Shown here in pieces: positions 42,681 through 50,642 of a stretch of 64,000 nt of DNA (its first letter is position 1; each line of letters begins with the position of its first letter). The notes beneath the pieces are model-generated. The model had not been told where the DNA came from. It did not search any database and worked only from the letters and a program-made list of their open reading frames with translations. Both the position numbers and the translations under genes were made by a program. Origin of the DNA: CAWGJC01 sp965276665. Lineage in GTDB: Bacteria > Pseudomonadota > Alphaproteobacteria > Acetobacterales > Acetobacteraceae. Where the stretch lies: the NCBI GenBank assembly GCA_965276665.1, contig OZ255620.1:2294001-2358000 (forward strand), read 5' to 3'.

Positions 42681-43205
42681 ATGCAGACCCACGGTTCGGC
42701 CGCATGGCAGGGCGGGATCAAGGACGGCAAGGGCGCGATCTCCACGAAGAGCGGCGCGCTCGACCACTACGCTTACGGGTTTTCGAGCCGGTTCGAGGGC
42801 AAGCCCGGAACCAATCCCGAGGAACTGATCGGCGCTGCGCATGCCGGCTGTTTCACCATGGCGTTGTCGCTGATCCTGGGCGAGGCGCATTTCACCGCCG
42901 AACAGATGGACACGCAGGCCGACGTGACGCTGGAGAAACAGGGTGACGGCTTTGCGATCACCGCCGTCCATCTCACCTTGCGAGCAAAGATCCCGGGTGT
43001 GAACCAGTCGCAATTCGAGGAACTCGCCGGCAAGGCGAAGGCCGGCTGCCCGGTCTCCAAACTGCTCAAGGCTGACGTCACCCTCGACGCCCGGCTCGTC
43101 TCCTGGCAGGCTGTTGAAGAAGTCGCGCACGGCTTGGCGGTGAAAGAGATTTCGCCGCCGCCGTGTGAAGCTGATCTCGCCGAGGAGAGAGCCATTGGGT
43201 TGTAG
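42681..43205 (+). CDS. OsmC/Ohr-family peroxidase with an acquired C-terminal tail
   Basis: A 174-residue product. Residues 1-140 are a standard OsmC-type protein: GALDHYAYGFSSRFEG, NPEELIGAAHAGCFTMALSLIL with the resolving Cys near residue 55, and CPVSKLLKADVTLDARLV holding the second Cys near 126, which reduce organic hydroperoxides. Normal OsmC ends about residue 141; here the frame continues WQAVEEVAHGLAVKEISPPP to a distant stop. The tail matches DNA that on the other strand is a degenerate element, so the native stop was lost to an insertion or deletion. The core should remain functional. Confidence 0.82.
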   Translation: MQTHGSAAWQGGIKDGKGAISTKSGALDHYAYGFSSRFEGKPGTNPEELIGAAHAGCFTMALSLILGEAHFTAEQMDTQADVTLEKQGDGFAITAVHLTLRAKIPGVNQSQFEELAGKAKAGCPVSKLLKADVTLDARLVSWQAVEEVAHGLAVKEISPPPCEADLAEERAIGL

Positions 43206-43290
43206 TTCGACCCATCCATCGCCGCGGGCTTCGTCCATCTCGCCGTTGCCCTCCCAAGAGAACTGGGCGGCGTCTTTCTGAGGTGGCTCC
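43108..43290 (-). pseudogene. Degenerate element-derived hypothetical, fused to osmC end
   Basis: On the minus strand this reads FSWEGNGEMDEARGDGWVEL, then QPNGSLLGEISF followed by a frame slip and FTAKPCATSSTAC. The DEMDEA..GDGW-ELQ-DGSL-GEI pattern is a decayed conserved hypothetical frequently seen near insertion sequences in alphaproteobacteria (my recollection, not a search). Its outer edge, GGCTGTTGAAGAAGTC (plus strand, 43112-43127), resembles an IS5/IS1182-type terminal repeat. No transposase domain is present. Confidence 0.45.
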
Positions 43291-43373
43291 AAAAGGCGAG
43301 GCGACACCACGGCTGCTGGACGCTGTTGTCGAACGCCGGCTCGTCGTGCGCTTTCGGAACCGCGGTGTGAAGT

Positions 43374-43480
43374 GAGGCGCCTGGGTCGCGCCGAGATCGT
43401 CAGCATCTACGAAACCCGCAAGTATCTCGACGGCTTGTGCGGCCGGCTCGCGACCGATCGCTCTGCGCCGGGCAAGCCGA
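43374..43480 (+). pseudogene. GntR-type (FCD domain) regulator relic
   Basis: The plus frame GRAEIVSIYETRKYLDGLCG, then RLATDRSAPG, matches the first helix of the FCD ligand domain of GntR regulators (EIYEVRR-LEGLAARLAAER). There is no helix-turn-helix upstream, and the frame ends within 45 codons. It is an isolated fragment. The remaining DNA to the epimerase start (43610) carries no other signal. Confidence 0.5.
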
Positions 43481-43609
43481 CACCTTCCGGTGCAGGGTCG
43501 CCGCCGATCGAATACCCGTGATGAATGCGGCTTCGCGCAAGAGCATTACGTGTCTGCTTGACAGGACATCTGCGGCGGCCAGAGTGTGCATGGGGCGGGT
43601 GAGTGCGAC

Positions 43610-44602
43610 ATGACGGTGCTGATCTCCGGTGGAACGGGCTTCGTCGGGCTCAATGTGGCCGAGGCATTGCTCGCGCGCGGAGATTCCGTCGTGCTGTATG
43701 CGCTCGACACGCTCGCGGAAGGAGCCCGCCGCGCGCTCGACGCGCTGCCCGGCGAGCTCGTCGTCGAGACCGGCGATGTTCGCGACGCCACGCGCTTCAC
43801 CGCCGCGCTGCGCCGGCATGGCGTGACGCGCCTGCTGCCGTTCGCCGCGATCACGTCCGGCCCGGACCGCGAGCGCGATGCGCCGGAACGGGTGATCGAG
43901 ACGAATCTCGTCGGCTTCGTCGAACAACTCCGGGCAGCGCGCGAGGCTGGCGTGCGCCGCGTGATCGCGCCGTCCTCCTCGGCGATCTATGGCGAGAGCT
44001 TCTACGCCGGCGAGCCGATGGACGAGGCGCGCACGCCCTGCGTCCCGATCGGCCTCTACGGCGTGACGAAATATGCCGTTGAACGCAGCGCGCTGAGGCT
44101 AGGCGACCTCTGGGGCCTCGACATGCGCGTGGCCCGCATCGGCGCCGTGTTCGGCCCCTGGGAGCGCGACACCGGCCTGCGCGATTTCCTGAGCCCACAC
44201 TGGCAGCTCGCCCGCAACGCGGTTGCCGGGCGCGAGGCGGTCCTGCCGGACCGGATTCTCGACTATCCCTGGGTCTATGCGCGCGATGTCGCGGCGGCGC
44301 TGTTGCATCTGCTCGACCTCCCGGATGCCGGACCGCGCGTGTTCAACATCTGCTCCGGCCTCGCATGGGGTGCGCGCATCCTCGACTGGGCGCGCGCGCT
44401 GGCGAACGCCTATCCCGGTTTCCGCTGGCGACAATCCGCCGACCCAGCGGATGTCACCATCCGCTTCAGCGAGAGCCTGCCCCGCGCGCGCGTATCGATC
44501 GCGCGGCTCCAGGCCACGGGATGGCGGCCGCATTTCATGCCGGAACTCGCCTATCCCGATTATCTCGCCTGGTTGCGCGCGCATGCCGATGCGCTGCGCT
44601 GA
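43610..44602 (+). CDS. NAD-dependent sugar-nucleotide epimerase/dehydratase
   Basis: A 330-residue extended SDR: LISGGTGFVGLNVAEALLARGD (residues about 4-25, the GxxGxxG motif), TSGPDRERDAPERVIETNLVGF, SSSAIYGE, and YGVTKYAVE with catalytic Tyr and Lys (about 151-155). The ending FRWRQSADPADVTIRFSESLPRARVSIARLQATGWRP is typical of epimerases. The ATG at 43610 is preferred to one eight codons upstream. It is followed after 68 bp by a methyltransferase and a small gene, perhaps a unit modifying a sugar or natural product. Confidence 0.86.
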   Translation: MTVLISGGTGFVGLNVAEALLARGDSVVLYALDTLAEGARRALDALPGELVVETGDVRDATRFTAALRRHGVTRLLPFAAITSGPDRERDAPERVIETNLVGFVEQLRAAREAGVRRVIAPSSSAIYGESFYAGEPMDEARTPCVPIGLYGVTKYAVERSALRLGDLWGLDMRVARIGAVFGPWERDTGLRDFLSPHWQLARNAVAGREAVLPDRILDYPWVYARDVAAALLHLLDLPDAGPRVFNICSGLAWGARILDWARALANAYPGFRWRQSADPADVTIRFSESLPRARVSIARLQATGWRPHFMPELAYPDYLAWLRAHADALR

Positions 44603-44670
44603 ACGAGGGACACCCGGCGATGCGACCACACGAAGAACGATGATCGCGCATTGCGCGTCTGGAGGATTTG

Positions 44671-45702
44671 ATGGACCTGGCATTGGACGAACGCAGCCGG
44701 CTTGACTTCGTTCTCACCCTGCGCCGCCGATGGGCCGACACGATGTATCCGGCGCTGCACGCGCAGGTGGCCGCCGACGGCGACACGGCGGACATGCGCG
44801 CCGCCGCGCGCCGCCAACCGGCCTATCCCTGGTTCGCCTTCATGGAGCGTGCATCGCAGAAGATGTTGTGGCGCGACGTCGCCGATGCGATCGGCGCGCG
44901 CCCGTCCTCGCATCACGGCGAGAGCAAGGGACCCGCGCGCCTCGTGCTCGATCCTGGTCTGCATCTGCCGGATTGGTATACGGACTGGGACATCCATGTG
45001 CAGCCCGGCGGCGTGTGGCGGGACGATTCCTCGGCCGACGTCTACGAGCTCGGCGCGAAGCTCGTGATGCTCGGCGGCAATGACGACTACACCTTCCACC
45101 GCGCCTTCACCGAGACCGCGATCCCGGACCGTCCCTACCGGCGCATGATCGATCTCGGATGCGGGTTCGGCAAATCCACCTGGCCGCTCAAGCGCCGTTT
45201 CCCGCAGGCGGAGGTGATCGGGTTGGACCTTGCGGCGCCCTGCCTGCGCCTCGCCTATGACCGCGCGAACGCCGCCGGCCTCGCGATCGAGTTCCGCCAG
45301 GCGGATTGCCAAAGGACGGGGCTTGCCGATAGCCCGATCGATCTTGTTACCTCGACCATGCTCATCCACGAGATGCCGCGCCCTGCTCTCGTGGCGACGC
45401 TGGCCGAATGCGCGCGCATCCTGGCCCCTGGCGGCCTGCTGCGCTTCCTCGATTTCACCCGTACGGGCGACACGTTCCGCGACCTCGCGATCATGGAACA
45501 TGGCGAGCGCAACAACGAGCCGTTCATGCCGGGCCTGCTGACGGCGGACGTGCCGGCGCTGTGCGCGGCAGCCGGCTTGCGGAACGCGCGCTGGGTCGCG
45601 TTCGACGAGCGTGGCGCCGGGCGCCTGCCGGAATGCGCCTGGCCGCAGCGCGCCGAGTGGCATTTCCCCTGGGCGGTGCTGGAGGCGGAGAAGCCGGCAT
45701 GA
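44671..45702 (+). CDS. Class I SAM-dependent methyltransferase
   Basis: A 343-residue protein. A helical N-terminal region of about 130 residues precedes the Rossmann methyltransferase domain: MIDLGCGFGKSTWPLKRRFP (motif I, about residue 152), VIGLDLAAP (acidic end of strand 2), QADCQRTGLADSPIDLVTSTMLIHEMP (post-II/III) and RILAPGGLLRFLDFTR. The extra N-terminal domain could bind the substrate. A GGAGG site five bases before the ATG at 44671 decides the start. Its stop overlaps the next gene (ATGA). Substrate unknown. Confidence 0.85.
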   Translation: MDLALDERSRLDFVLTLRRRWADTMYPALHAQVAADGDTADMRAAARRQPAYPWFAFMERASQKMLWRDVADAIGARPSSHHGESKGPARLVLDPGLHLPDWYTDWDIHVQPGGVWRDDSSADVYELGAKLVMLGGNDDYTFHRAFTETAIPDRPYRRMIDLGCGFGKSTWPLKRRFPQAEVIGLDLAAPCLRLAYDRANAAGLAIEFRQADCQRTGLADSPIDLVTSTMLIHEMPRPALVATLAECARILAPGGLLRFLDFTRTGDTFRDLAIMEHGERNNEPFMPGLLTADVPALCAAAGLRNARWVAFDERGAGRLPECAWPQRAEWHFPWAVLEAEKPA

Positions 45703-45998
45703 CGCTTCCGTCGCGCGACCACGCCTATCTCGACGGCATCACGCCCGACCAGCTCGCGGCGCTGATCTTCGAACTCGCCTCGCAGCTCCATGTCGAGCGC
45801 CAGCGGCGCATCGCGCTTGAAACAGTGCTGCAACGCGCCGGCACGCTGCAGGCCGGTGCGCTCGATGGTGTCGCGGATGACGCGGAGATCGGCGAGAAGG
45901 GACGCGCCGCGCTCGACCAGGCGTTGCGCCGCCTGCTGCGCATCGTCGCCGAAACCGGTGATCCACGCGGGCCGCTGCGCGCGGAGCATCGCCCTTGA
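45699..45998 (+). CDS. Small helical protein coupled to the methyltransferase
   Basis: A 99-residue protein, almost entirely helical (ITPDQLAALIFELASQLHVERQRRIALETVLQ) with a short coiled-coil-like middle and a Gly/Pro-rich end. It begins inside the methyltransferase stop codon (ATGA), so it is probably co-translated. No family recognised; a small partner subunit is possible. Confidence 0.6.
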   Translation: MTLPSRDHAYLDGITPDQLAALIFELASQLHVERQRRIALETVLQRAGTLQAGALDGVADDAEIGEKGRAALDQALRRLLRIVAETGDPRGPLRAEHRP

Positions 45999-46052
45999 TC
46001 GAAGCCCGTTGAAGCTGATTTCGACGGTCATCGTCGATATCGGCCGGCCGGA

Positions 46053-46840
46053 TCAGGGTTGATCGGGCGGCAGGATTTCGCGCGACAACCGTTCGGCGCG
46101 CATCTTCGTCCAGGCGACGGCATTCACCTGTCCGGCGAGCACCCGTGCCGGTCCGAGCCCGCGCAGTTCCGGCGCCAGCAGCTCGAGCGTTGCCGGGCCG
46201 GACCAGAAATCCGCGCGGTGCGCAGATCGCTCATCCGTGCGAACAGCACCTCCCGCAACCGGCTGCCATCCACCGGGTCGGGCAGCACGCGCTCGAGAAA
46301 AAAACCCTCGAAGGGCGGCGATCCCACATCGGCCCGCGTGTTCGTCGCCAGCGTCACCGCGAGCCGGAACACGGTCTCGCCCGCGCGCGAGACATGCCCT
46401 GCGGCGACGCCGTCCGCCGTCCAGCCATCGATCGGATGTGGAGCGGTGAGCGCGATCGCGCCGAGGCGCTGCGGCCATCCGTAGAATTCGCGGCCGACCG
46501 CGAGCTCTGCGTCGGAATCCGTCCACAGAAACGGGTCCCAGAATCCCAGCCGGTCGCCGTGCCGCACCGGAATGCCGACGACCGCCTCGCGAAACCGCGA
46601 TTCCGCGGGATGTGCCTGCGCCCATGCCCATCCGCGCCCAATGTCGCAGAGCAGCTCATGCGTGGAAAACCGCAGCGGCGCGCCCGCCACCGGCACGAGC
46701 GGCGCCGGCACCATGGACGCAATCGTCGCCGCGTCGCACAGCGCGAACACCGTCACGCTACGCCCGGCGAAATGCCAGGGCGGCGGCCCGTAGAGCGCCG
46801 CGTTCCCGCTGGCATCACGTGGCCCGACGAAGCCTTTCAC
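46053..46840 (-). pseudogene. Acetoacetate decarboxylase-like gene with a frameshift
   Basis: The GTG start at 46840 overlaps the stop of the upstream relic. The product begins KGFVGPRDASGNAALYGPPPWHFAGRS and continues with ADC-family features: FYGWPQRLGAIAL and DGVAAGHVSRAGETVFRLAVTLATNT. At about 46215 the frame breaks: one frame ends 70 codons short of the family length, while the other continues DFWSGPATLELLAPEL to VNAVAWTKMRAERLSREI and a stop at 46053. One base change of length would restore a full protein of about 262 residues, so a sequencing error cannot be excluded. Catalytic Lys of ADC was not located with confidence. Confidence 0.7.
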
Positions 46841-47141
46841 GCCAGCACGACCCACAGGATCGCACCCGTGCGCGCGACGATGTCCTTCTTGCCGAGATCA
46901 GGCTCATGCGCCTCGTTGCCCGCCACGCGCTTCAGATCACGCGCGGTGTCGCGTCGAACCGGGATGACGACATCAATCGTACTTCCGGAGCTCGACCGCA
47001 TCGCCATAGAATGTGCTGTGCTGTGCTGTGCTGCGCTGCGCTGCGCTGCAACGGCACGTCCGCGTCGCGGCCGAGCCAGCAGCCGAACGACGCGACATCG
47101 TCAGATGCTTTTTCCGCGACCAGGGTGCGCAATTCGCGCAT
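46837..47141 (-). pseudogene. Ureidoglycolate lyase (AllA)-like gene, internally deleted and frameshifted
   Basis: The first frame from ATG 47141 (coupled to the stop of the subunit-3-like gene, TGATG) reads MRELRTLVAEKASDDVASFG, then CWLGRDADVPLQ and a repeat-driven tail. In a second frame FYGDAVELRKYD follows. In a third, DVVIPVRRDTARDLKRVAGN then EAHEPDLGKKDIVARTG and a stop that overlaps the next gene. The ending closely resembles AllA-family C-termini (xGPDLxKKDIVxRTGVxLE). So N- and C-terminal pieces remain, roughly 90 codons are missing, and the frame is broken at a pentanucleotide microsatellite. Confidence 0.6.
47014..47048. repeat. Pentanucleotide microsatellite (TGCTG)4(CGCTG)3
   Basis: Seven consecutive 5-bp units, four TGCTG and three CGCTG, lie within the AllA-like gene (35 bp). 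Since five is not a multiple of three, gain or loss of units changes the reading frame, the mechanism used by contingency loci. Here the surrounding gene is also deleted, so present function is doubtful. Confidence 0.9.
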
Positions 47142-47548
47142 CACCCGGCATCCGGATCGCGCCAGAACGGCGGGCGGGCGCGCTGCCGTTCGAGCAGGGA
47201 TTCGTCGAAGGGCGGCAGCTCGTAGCCGAGCGGCTGCGGCGGACGGGCCTCATATCCGGTGACGGATTCCAGCACGCGCCGCACCTCCGGGTCGGTATAG
47301 TAGGCGATGTAGGCGGCGGTGACGATGCGCTCGAACGCCGCCGGGTCGGCGGCCTCGATGGTGCGCAACGAGGCTTCGTCGCCGGCGGCGAATCCCGGCG
47401 GCAGCGCGTCGAGAACGCGCGCGAGCGCGGCGGTGCCCGCCGCGCTCGCGGCGAGGTCAGCGGAGACGGTTGCGGCCAGTGCGGCGCCGGATGGCCAGGG
47501 CGGTTCGCCCGGCAGCAGCGTCGCCAGCACGGCGGCGAGCGCGCTCAT
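47141..47548 (-). CDS. Gluconate 2-dehydrogenase subunit 3-like protein
   Basis: A 135-residue protein, mostly helical, with AFERIVTAAYIAYYTDPEVRRVL and the Pro-rich ending PPFDESLLERQRARPPFWRDP, typical of the small subunit (subunit 3) of membrane-bound gluconate/GMC-type dehydrogenases. In such complexes the GMC flavoprotein needs this chaperone-like subunit, yet no GMC gene is adjacent; the nearest are at 60861 and 62666. No Tat signal is visible at this start, whereas classical subunit 3 carries one. ATG 47548 overlaps a small upstream frame's stop (ATGA), and its stop overlaps the next ATG. Confidence 0.75.
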   Translation of the reverse strand: MSALAAVLATLLPGEPPWPSGAALAATVSADLAASAAGTAALARVLDALPPGFAAGDEASLRTIEAADPAAFERIVTAAYIAYYTDPEVRRVLESVTGYEARPPQPLGYELPPFDESLLERQRARPPFWRDPDAG

Positions 47549-47643
47549 GCCGCACGCGGCCATTCGCCGAACGCTTCGGCGGCGCGCAGGGCATTCGCCT
47601 GGATCGTCGAGGCCACCACGTCGCGGGGCTTATCCTGTTCCAC
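47545..47643 (-). CDS. Possible 32-residue coupled peptide
   Basis: A GTG-initiated frame of 32 residues, VEQDKPRDVVASTIQANALR then AAEAFGEWPRAA, ends by overlapping the next gene's ATG (ATGA). It starts 19 bp after the flavoprotein stop and has no strong ribosome site. The composition looks coding (helical, charged), so it may be a remnant or a real small gene of the operon. Confidence 0.35.
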   Translation of the reverse strand: MEQDKPRDVVASTIQANALRAAEAFGEWPRAA

Positions 47644-47661
47644 GCGCTTCGCCTATCCGCA

Positions 47662-49677
47662 TCAGATGGCCCGCGCCGCGATCTCGCCCTCGCGGATCGC
47701 GGCATCGGCGCGCCGTGGCGCCAGCGCGTCGCCGATCAAGTGCAACGATAGCCCCTCCGTGCGCCGCGGCGCGAGCGCGTGGAACAGACCATCCTCCGCC
47801 GCGGCACCGAGCACGAGCACGACGGCGTCGATATCCTCCTCGACCCGCGGCTCGCGCGTGTAGAGGTCGCGCAACGTCACCGTACGGTCCTCGATGGCCT
47901 CGAGCTCGAGGTCGGGCGTGAAGCGCACGCCGAGGCGGCGCAGCATGCCGTAGGTCTTGCCCCAGTCGCGGCTCGCGGCGAGGTCGGGGCAGGCTTGGCC
48001 GAGCCAGGTGGCGAAACGCACGTCATGCCCGCTGCGCGCCAGCACCTCCGTCACCACCGCCGCCTGCCGTCCGCCGAGCGCATCGTAGACGAGCACGTTG
48101 CGCCCGAGCGCCGGGCGCTCGCGCAGCAATTCCAGATAGGAATGGACGTGGCTTGCATCCGTGCCGGGCATCGCCGGCCCGTTCCAGCGCTCCGGCCGCA
48201 TCGGCGTCCAGCCATGGCGCAGTCCGCGCGCGCCGGTTGCGACGACCACCGCATCGTACTGGCCGTCCGCGAGCATCTCTTGTGTCGCCACCGTCTGCAT
48301 GCGCAGCGTGACGCCAGCGCGCGCCACCTGCGCCTGCAGCCAATCGACGATGCCGAGCAGTTCGCGCCGGCTCTCCGCCTGTGACCACAGGCGGATCTGG
48401 CCGCCGAGCTCGTGCGTACGCTCGAACAGCGTGACGTCGTGGCCTCGCTGGCGGGCGGTGAGCGCGGCGCGCATTCCCGCCGGCCCCGCGCCGACCACCG
48501 CGACGCGCCGCGTGCTGGCGGCCGGCTTCAGGCTGCCCGGCCCGAGCTCGCGCTCGTTGCCGGCGGCGGGGTTGTGGATGCAGGCGATCGGCGCCTGCGC
48601 GAAGATGCTCGACATGCACCAATTGGCGCCGACGCAGGGGCGGATGTCGGCAGCCTCGGAGAGCTCCGCCTTGCGCACCCATTCCGGGTCGGCGATCAGC
48701 GCGCGCGCCATGGCGACGAAATCGCAATGGCCGGCGGCGAGATGCTGCTCGGCCTCTTCCGGCGTCACGATGCGCCCGACACCGACGACGGGAATTCCGC
48801 CGACGGCATCGCGCACCTGCCGCGTCGCCGACATCTGATAGCCGTGCACTTCCGGAGAGGTCGGGTAGATCAGCATGCGGTTGAGATACGTGCCCTGCGT
48901 CACGGAGACGTAGTCGAGCATGCCGGTCGCGGCGAGGCGGCCGGCGATCTCTGCCCAGTGCTCGGGATGCAGGCCGCCCTCGTGCCCGTCCTCGCCGTTG
49001 AGGCGCACGCCGACGATCATGTCGGTGCCGGTTTCCTCGCGCGTTGCCTGCAGGATCTCCATCACGATCCGCATGCGGTTCTCGAGGCTGCCGCCGAACG
49101 CGTCGGTGCGGTGATTCGTGGCCGGGCTCAGGAACTGGTTGAGCAGGTAGCCATGCGAGAGGGCATGAACCTCCACCCCGTCGAGGCCGCCCGAACGGGC
49201 GTGACGCGCGGAGAGCCGGTACCCGCGGATGATCGCATCGATGTCCTCGGCGGTCATGGCGTGCGGCATCTCGCGATACACCGAGCACGGCACGGCGGAG
49301 GGCGCCCAGACCGGCTGGCCGGAGGCGACGGAATTCGTCTCCCGTCCGCGATGCCAGGGCTGCGCGAGGATGAGCGCGCCGTGCTCGTGCACCGCGCCGG
49401 CGATGCGCTGGTATTGCGGTACCATGCGGTCGTCATAGGCGAGCGCCTTGCCGCGGTACGGCAACGAGGTCTCGTGCACCGCCATCGCCTCCATGGTGAT
49501 GACGGCGACGCCATGGCGCGCGCGCTCGGCGTAGTAGGCGAGGTGGGCGTCGGTGAAAAGATGCTCCTTCACCAGCAGCGTCGCATGCGCGCTCATCCAG
49601 GTGCGGTTGCGCGCGGTGCGCGGGCCGAGGCGAAGGGGCGAGAACAGCGTGGGGTAGAGCGGGTGCTGCGTCATCAT
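47662..49677 (-). CDS. Trimethylamine-dehydrogenase-like FMN/FAD/Fe-S flavoenzyme (first)
   Basis: A 671-residue two-domain enzyme. Residues 1-380 are an Old Yellow Enzyme-type TIM barrel (LFSPLRLGPRTARNRTWMSAHATLL, GGLDGVEVHALSHGYLLNQFLSP, GGSLENRMR); about 385-671 is an FAD/NAD domain (VAVVGAGPAGMRAALTARQRGHDVTLFERTHELGGQ). The 4Fe-4S cluster motif lies between them: Cys348, Ala351, Cys354 and Cys366, keeping the CxxCxxC-x11-C spacing but with Ala in the second position. Relatives demethylate or reduce amines, betaines or dienoyl compounds. It is coupled to the ATPase gene before it (ATGA). Confidence 0.87.
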   Translation of the reverse strand: MMTQHPLYPTLFSPLRLGPRTARNRTWMSAHATLLVKEHLFTDAHLAYYAERARHGVAVITMEAMAVHETSLPYRGKALAYDDRMVPQYQRIAGAVHEHGALILAQPWHRGRETNSVASGQPVWAPSAVPCSVYREMPHAMTAEDIDAIIRGYRLSARHARSGGLDGVEVHALSHGYLLNQFLSPATNHRTDAFGGSLENRMRIVMEILQATREETGTDMIVGVRLNGEDGHEGGLHPEHWAEIAGRLAATGMLDYVSVTQGTYLNRMLIYPTSPEVHGYQMSATRQVRDAVGGIPVVGVGRIVTPEEAEQHLAAGHCDFVAMARALIADPEWVRKAELSEAADIRPCVGANWCMSSIFAQAPIACIHNPAAGNERELGPGSLKPAASTRRVAVVGAGPAGMRAALTARQRGHDVTLFERTHELGGQIRLWSQAESRRELLGIVDWLQAQVARAGVTLRMQTVATQEMLADGQYDAVVVATGARGLRHGWTPMRPERWNGPAMPGTDASHVHSYLELLRERPALGRNVLVYDALGGRQAAVVTEVLARSGHDVRFATWLGQACPDLAASRDWGKTYGMLRRLGVRFTPDLELEAIEDRTVTLRDLYTREPRVEEDIDAVVLVLGAAAEDGLFHALAPRRTEGLSLHLIGDALAPRRADAAIREGEIAARAI

Positions 49678-50642
49678 GGGCTCCTGTCGATGCGGCTCGT
49701 GCCTTCCGGCACGCGCACGCAGGCGGCGGCGTGGGCGGAGCCCGCGGGGAAGAGCGGCGGCGTCAGATCACGGCAGCGCGGCTCCGCAAGCGGGCAGCGG
49801 GTCACGAACGGGCAGCCGGCCGGGCGGGCGAGCGGCGACGGAATTTCGCCCGCGAGCTGGATGCGGCGCACGCGCTGCGCCGGGTCGGCCGGCAGGTGCG
49901 CGGAAAGCAGCACCTGCGTGTAGGGGTGCAGCGGCGTGTCGAGCACGTCCGTGGCGGATCCCTGCTCGACGACGCGGCCGAGATACAGCACCGCGATGCG
50001 GTCCGCGATCAGGCGCAGCGTGCCGAGGTCGTGCGTGATGAACAGCATCGCGACCCCGGTTTCCGCACGCAGCTCGGCGAGCAGGTCGAGGATGCCGGTG
50101 CGCACCGAGAGATCGAGCGAGCTCGTCGGCTCGTCGAGCACGATCAAGCGCGGTTTCGTCGCGATCGCGCGGGCGATGCACACGCGCTGCAACTGGCCGC
50201 CGGAGAGATTGACCGGCAGGCGGTCGAGCTGCTCCGGGGCGAGGCGCACGCGGCGTGCGAGCTCCCTCGCCGCGTCGCGCCGCGCCGCGCGTCCGAGATC
50301 GGTGTGCAGAAGCAATGGCTCCTCGATCAGGCGCCGTGCGGTCATGCGCGGGTTGAGCGCGGCCCAGGGGTCCTGGAAGACCAGTGTCATCTGCGCACGC
50401 AGGCGGCGCAGCCGCGATTCCGGCCAATCGGTGATGTCATCGCCGCCGATCGTGACGCGGCCCGCGCTCGGCTTGAGCAGGCGGAGCAGGCAGCGGCCGA
50501 GAGTCGATTTTCCCGAGCCCGACTCACCGACGAGCCCGAGCACCTCGCCGGGCTCTATGGCGAGGTCGATGTCGTCGAGCGCGTGCAACGGGCCGAAACG
50601 CTTGTGCAGCGCGTCGAGCCGCGCGATGGGCGTCGCGTTCAT
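49674..50642 (-). CDS. Dipeptide/oligopeptide-type ABC ATPase (DppF/OppF-like)
   Basis: A 322-residue ATPase with Walker A GESGSGKST, the Q loop FQDPWAALNPR, signature LSGGQLQRVCIARAI and Walker B LIVLDEPTSSLD. The C-terminus has the oligopeptide-type extension with GCPFVTRCPLAEPRC (Cys cluster typical of DppF). The ATG at 50642 overlaps the previous gene's stop (ATGA), favouring it over an upstream ATG. It energises the importer encoded by this operon. Confidence 0.92.
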   Translation of the reverse strand: MNATPIARLDALHKRFGPLHALDDIDLAIEPGEVLGLVGESGSGKSTLGRCLLRLLKPSAGRVTIGGDDITDWPESRLRRLRAQMTLVFQDPWAALNPRMTARRLIEEPLLLHTDLGRAARRDAARELARRVRLAPEQLDRLPVNLSGGQLQRVCIARAIATKPRLIVLDEPTSSLDLSVRTGILDLLAELRAETGVAMLFITHDLGTLRLIADRIAVLYLGRVVEQGSATDVLDTPLHPYTQVLLSAHLPADPAQRVRRIQLAGEIPSPLARPAGCPFVTRCPLAEPRCRDLTPPLFPAGSAHAAACVRVPEGTSRIDRSP

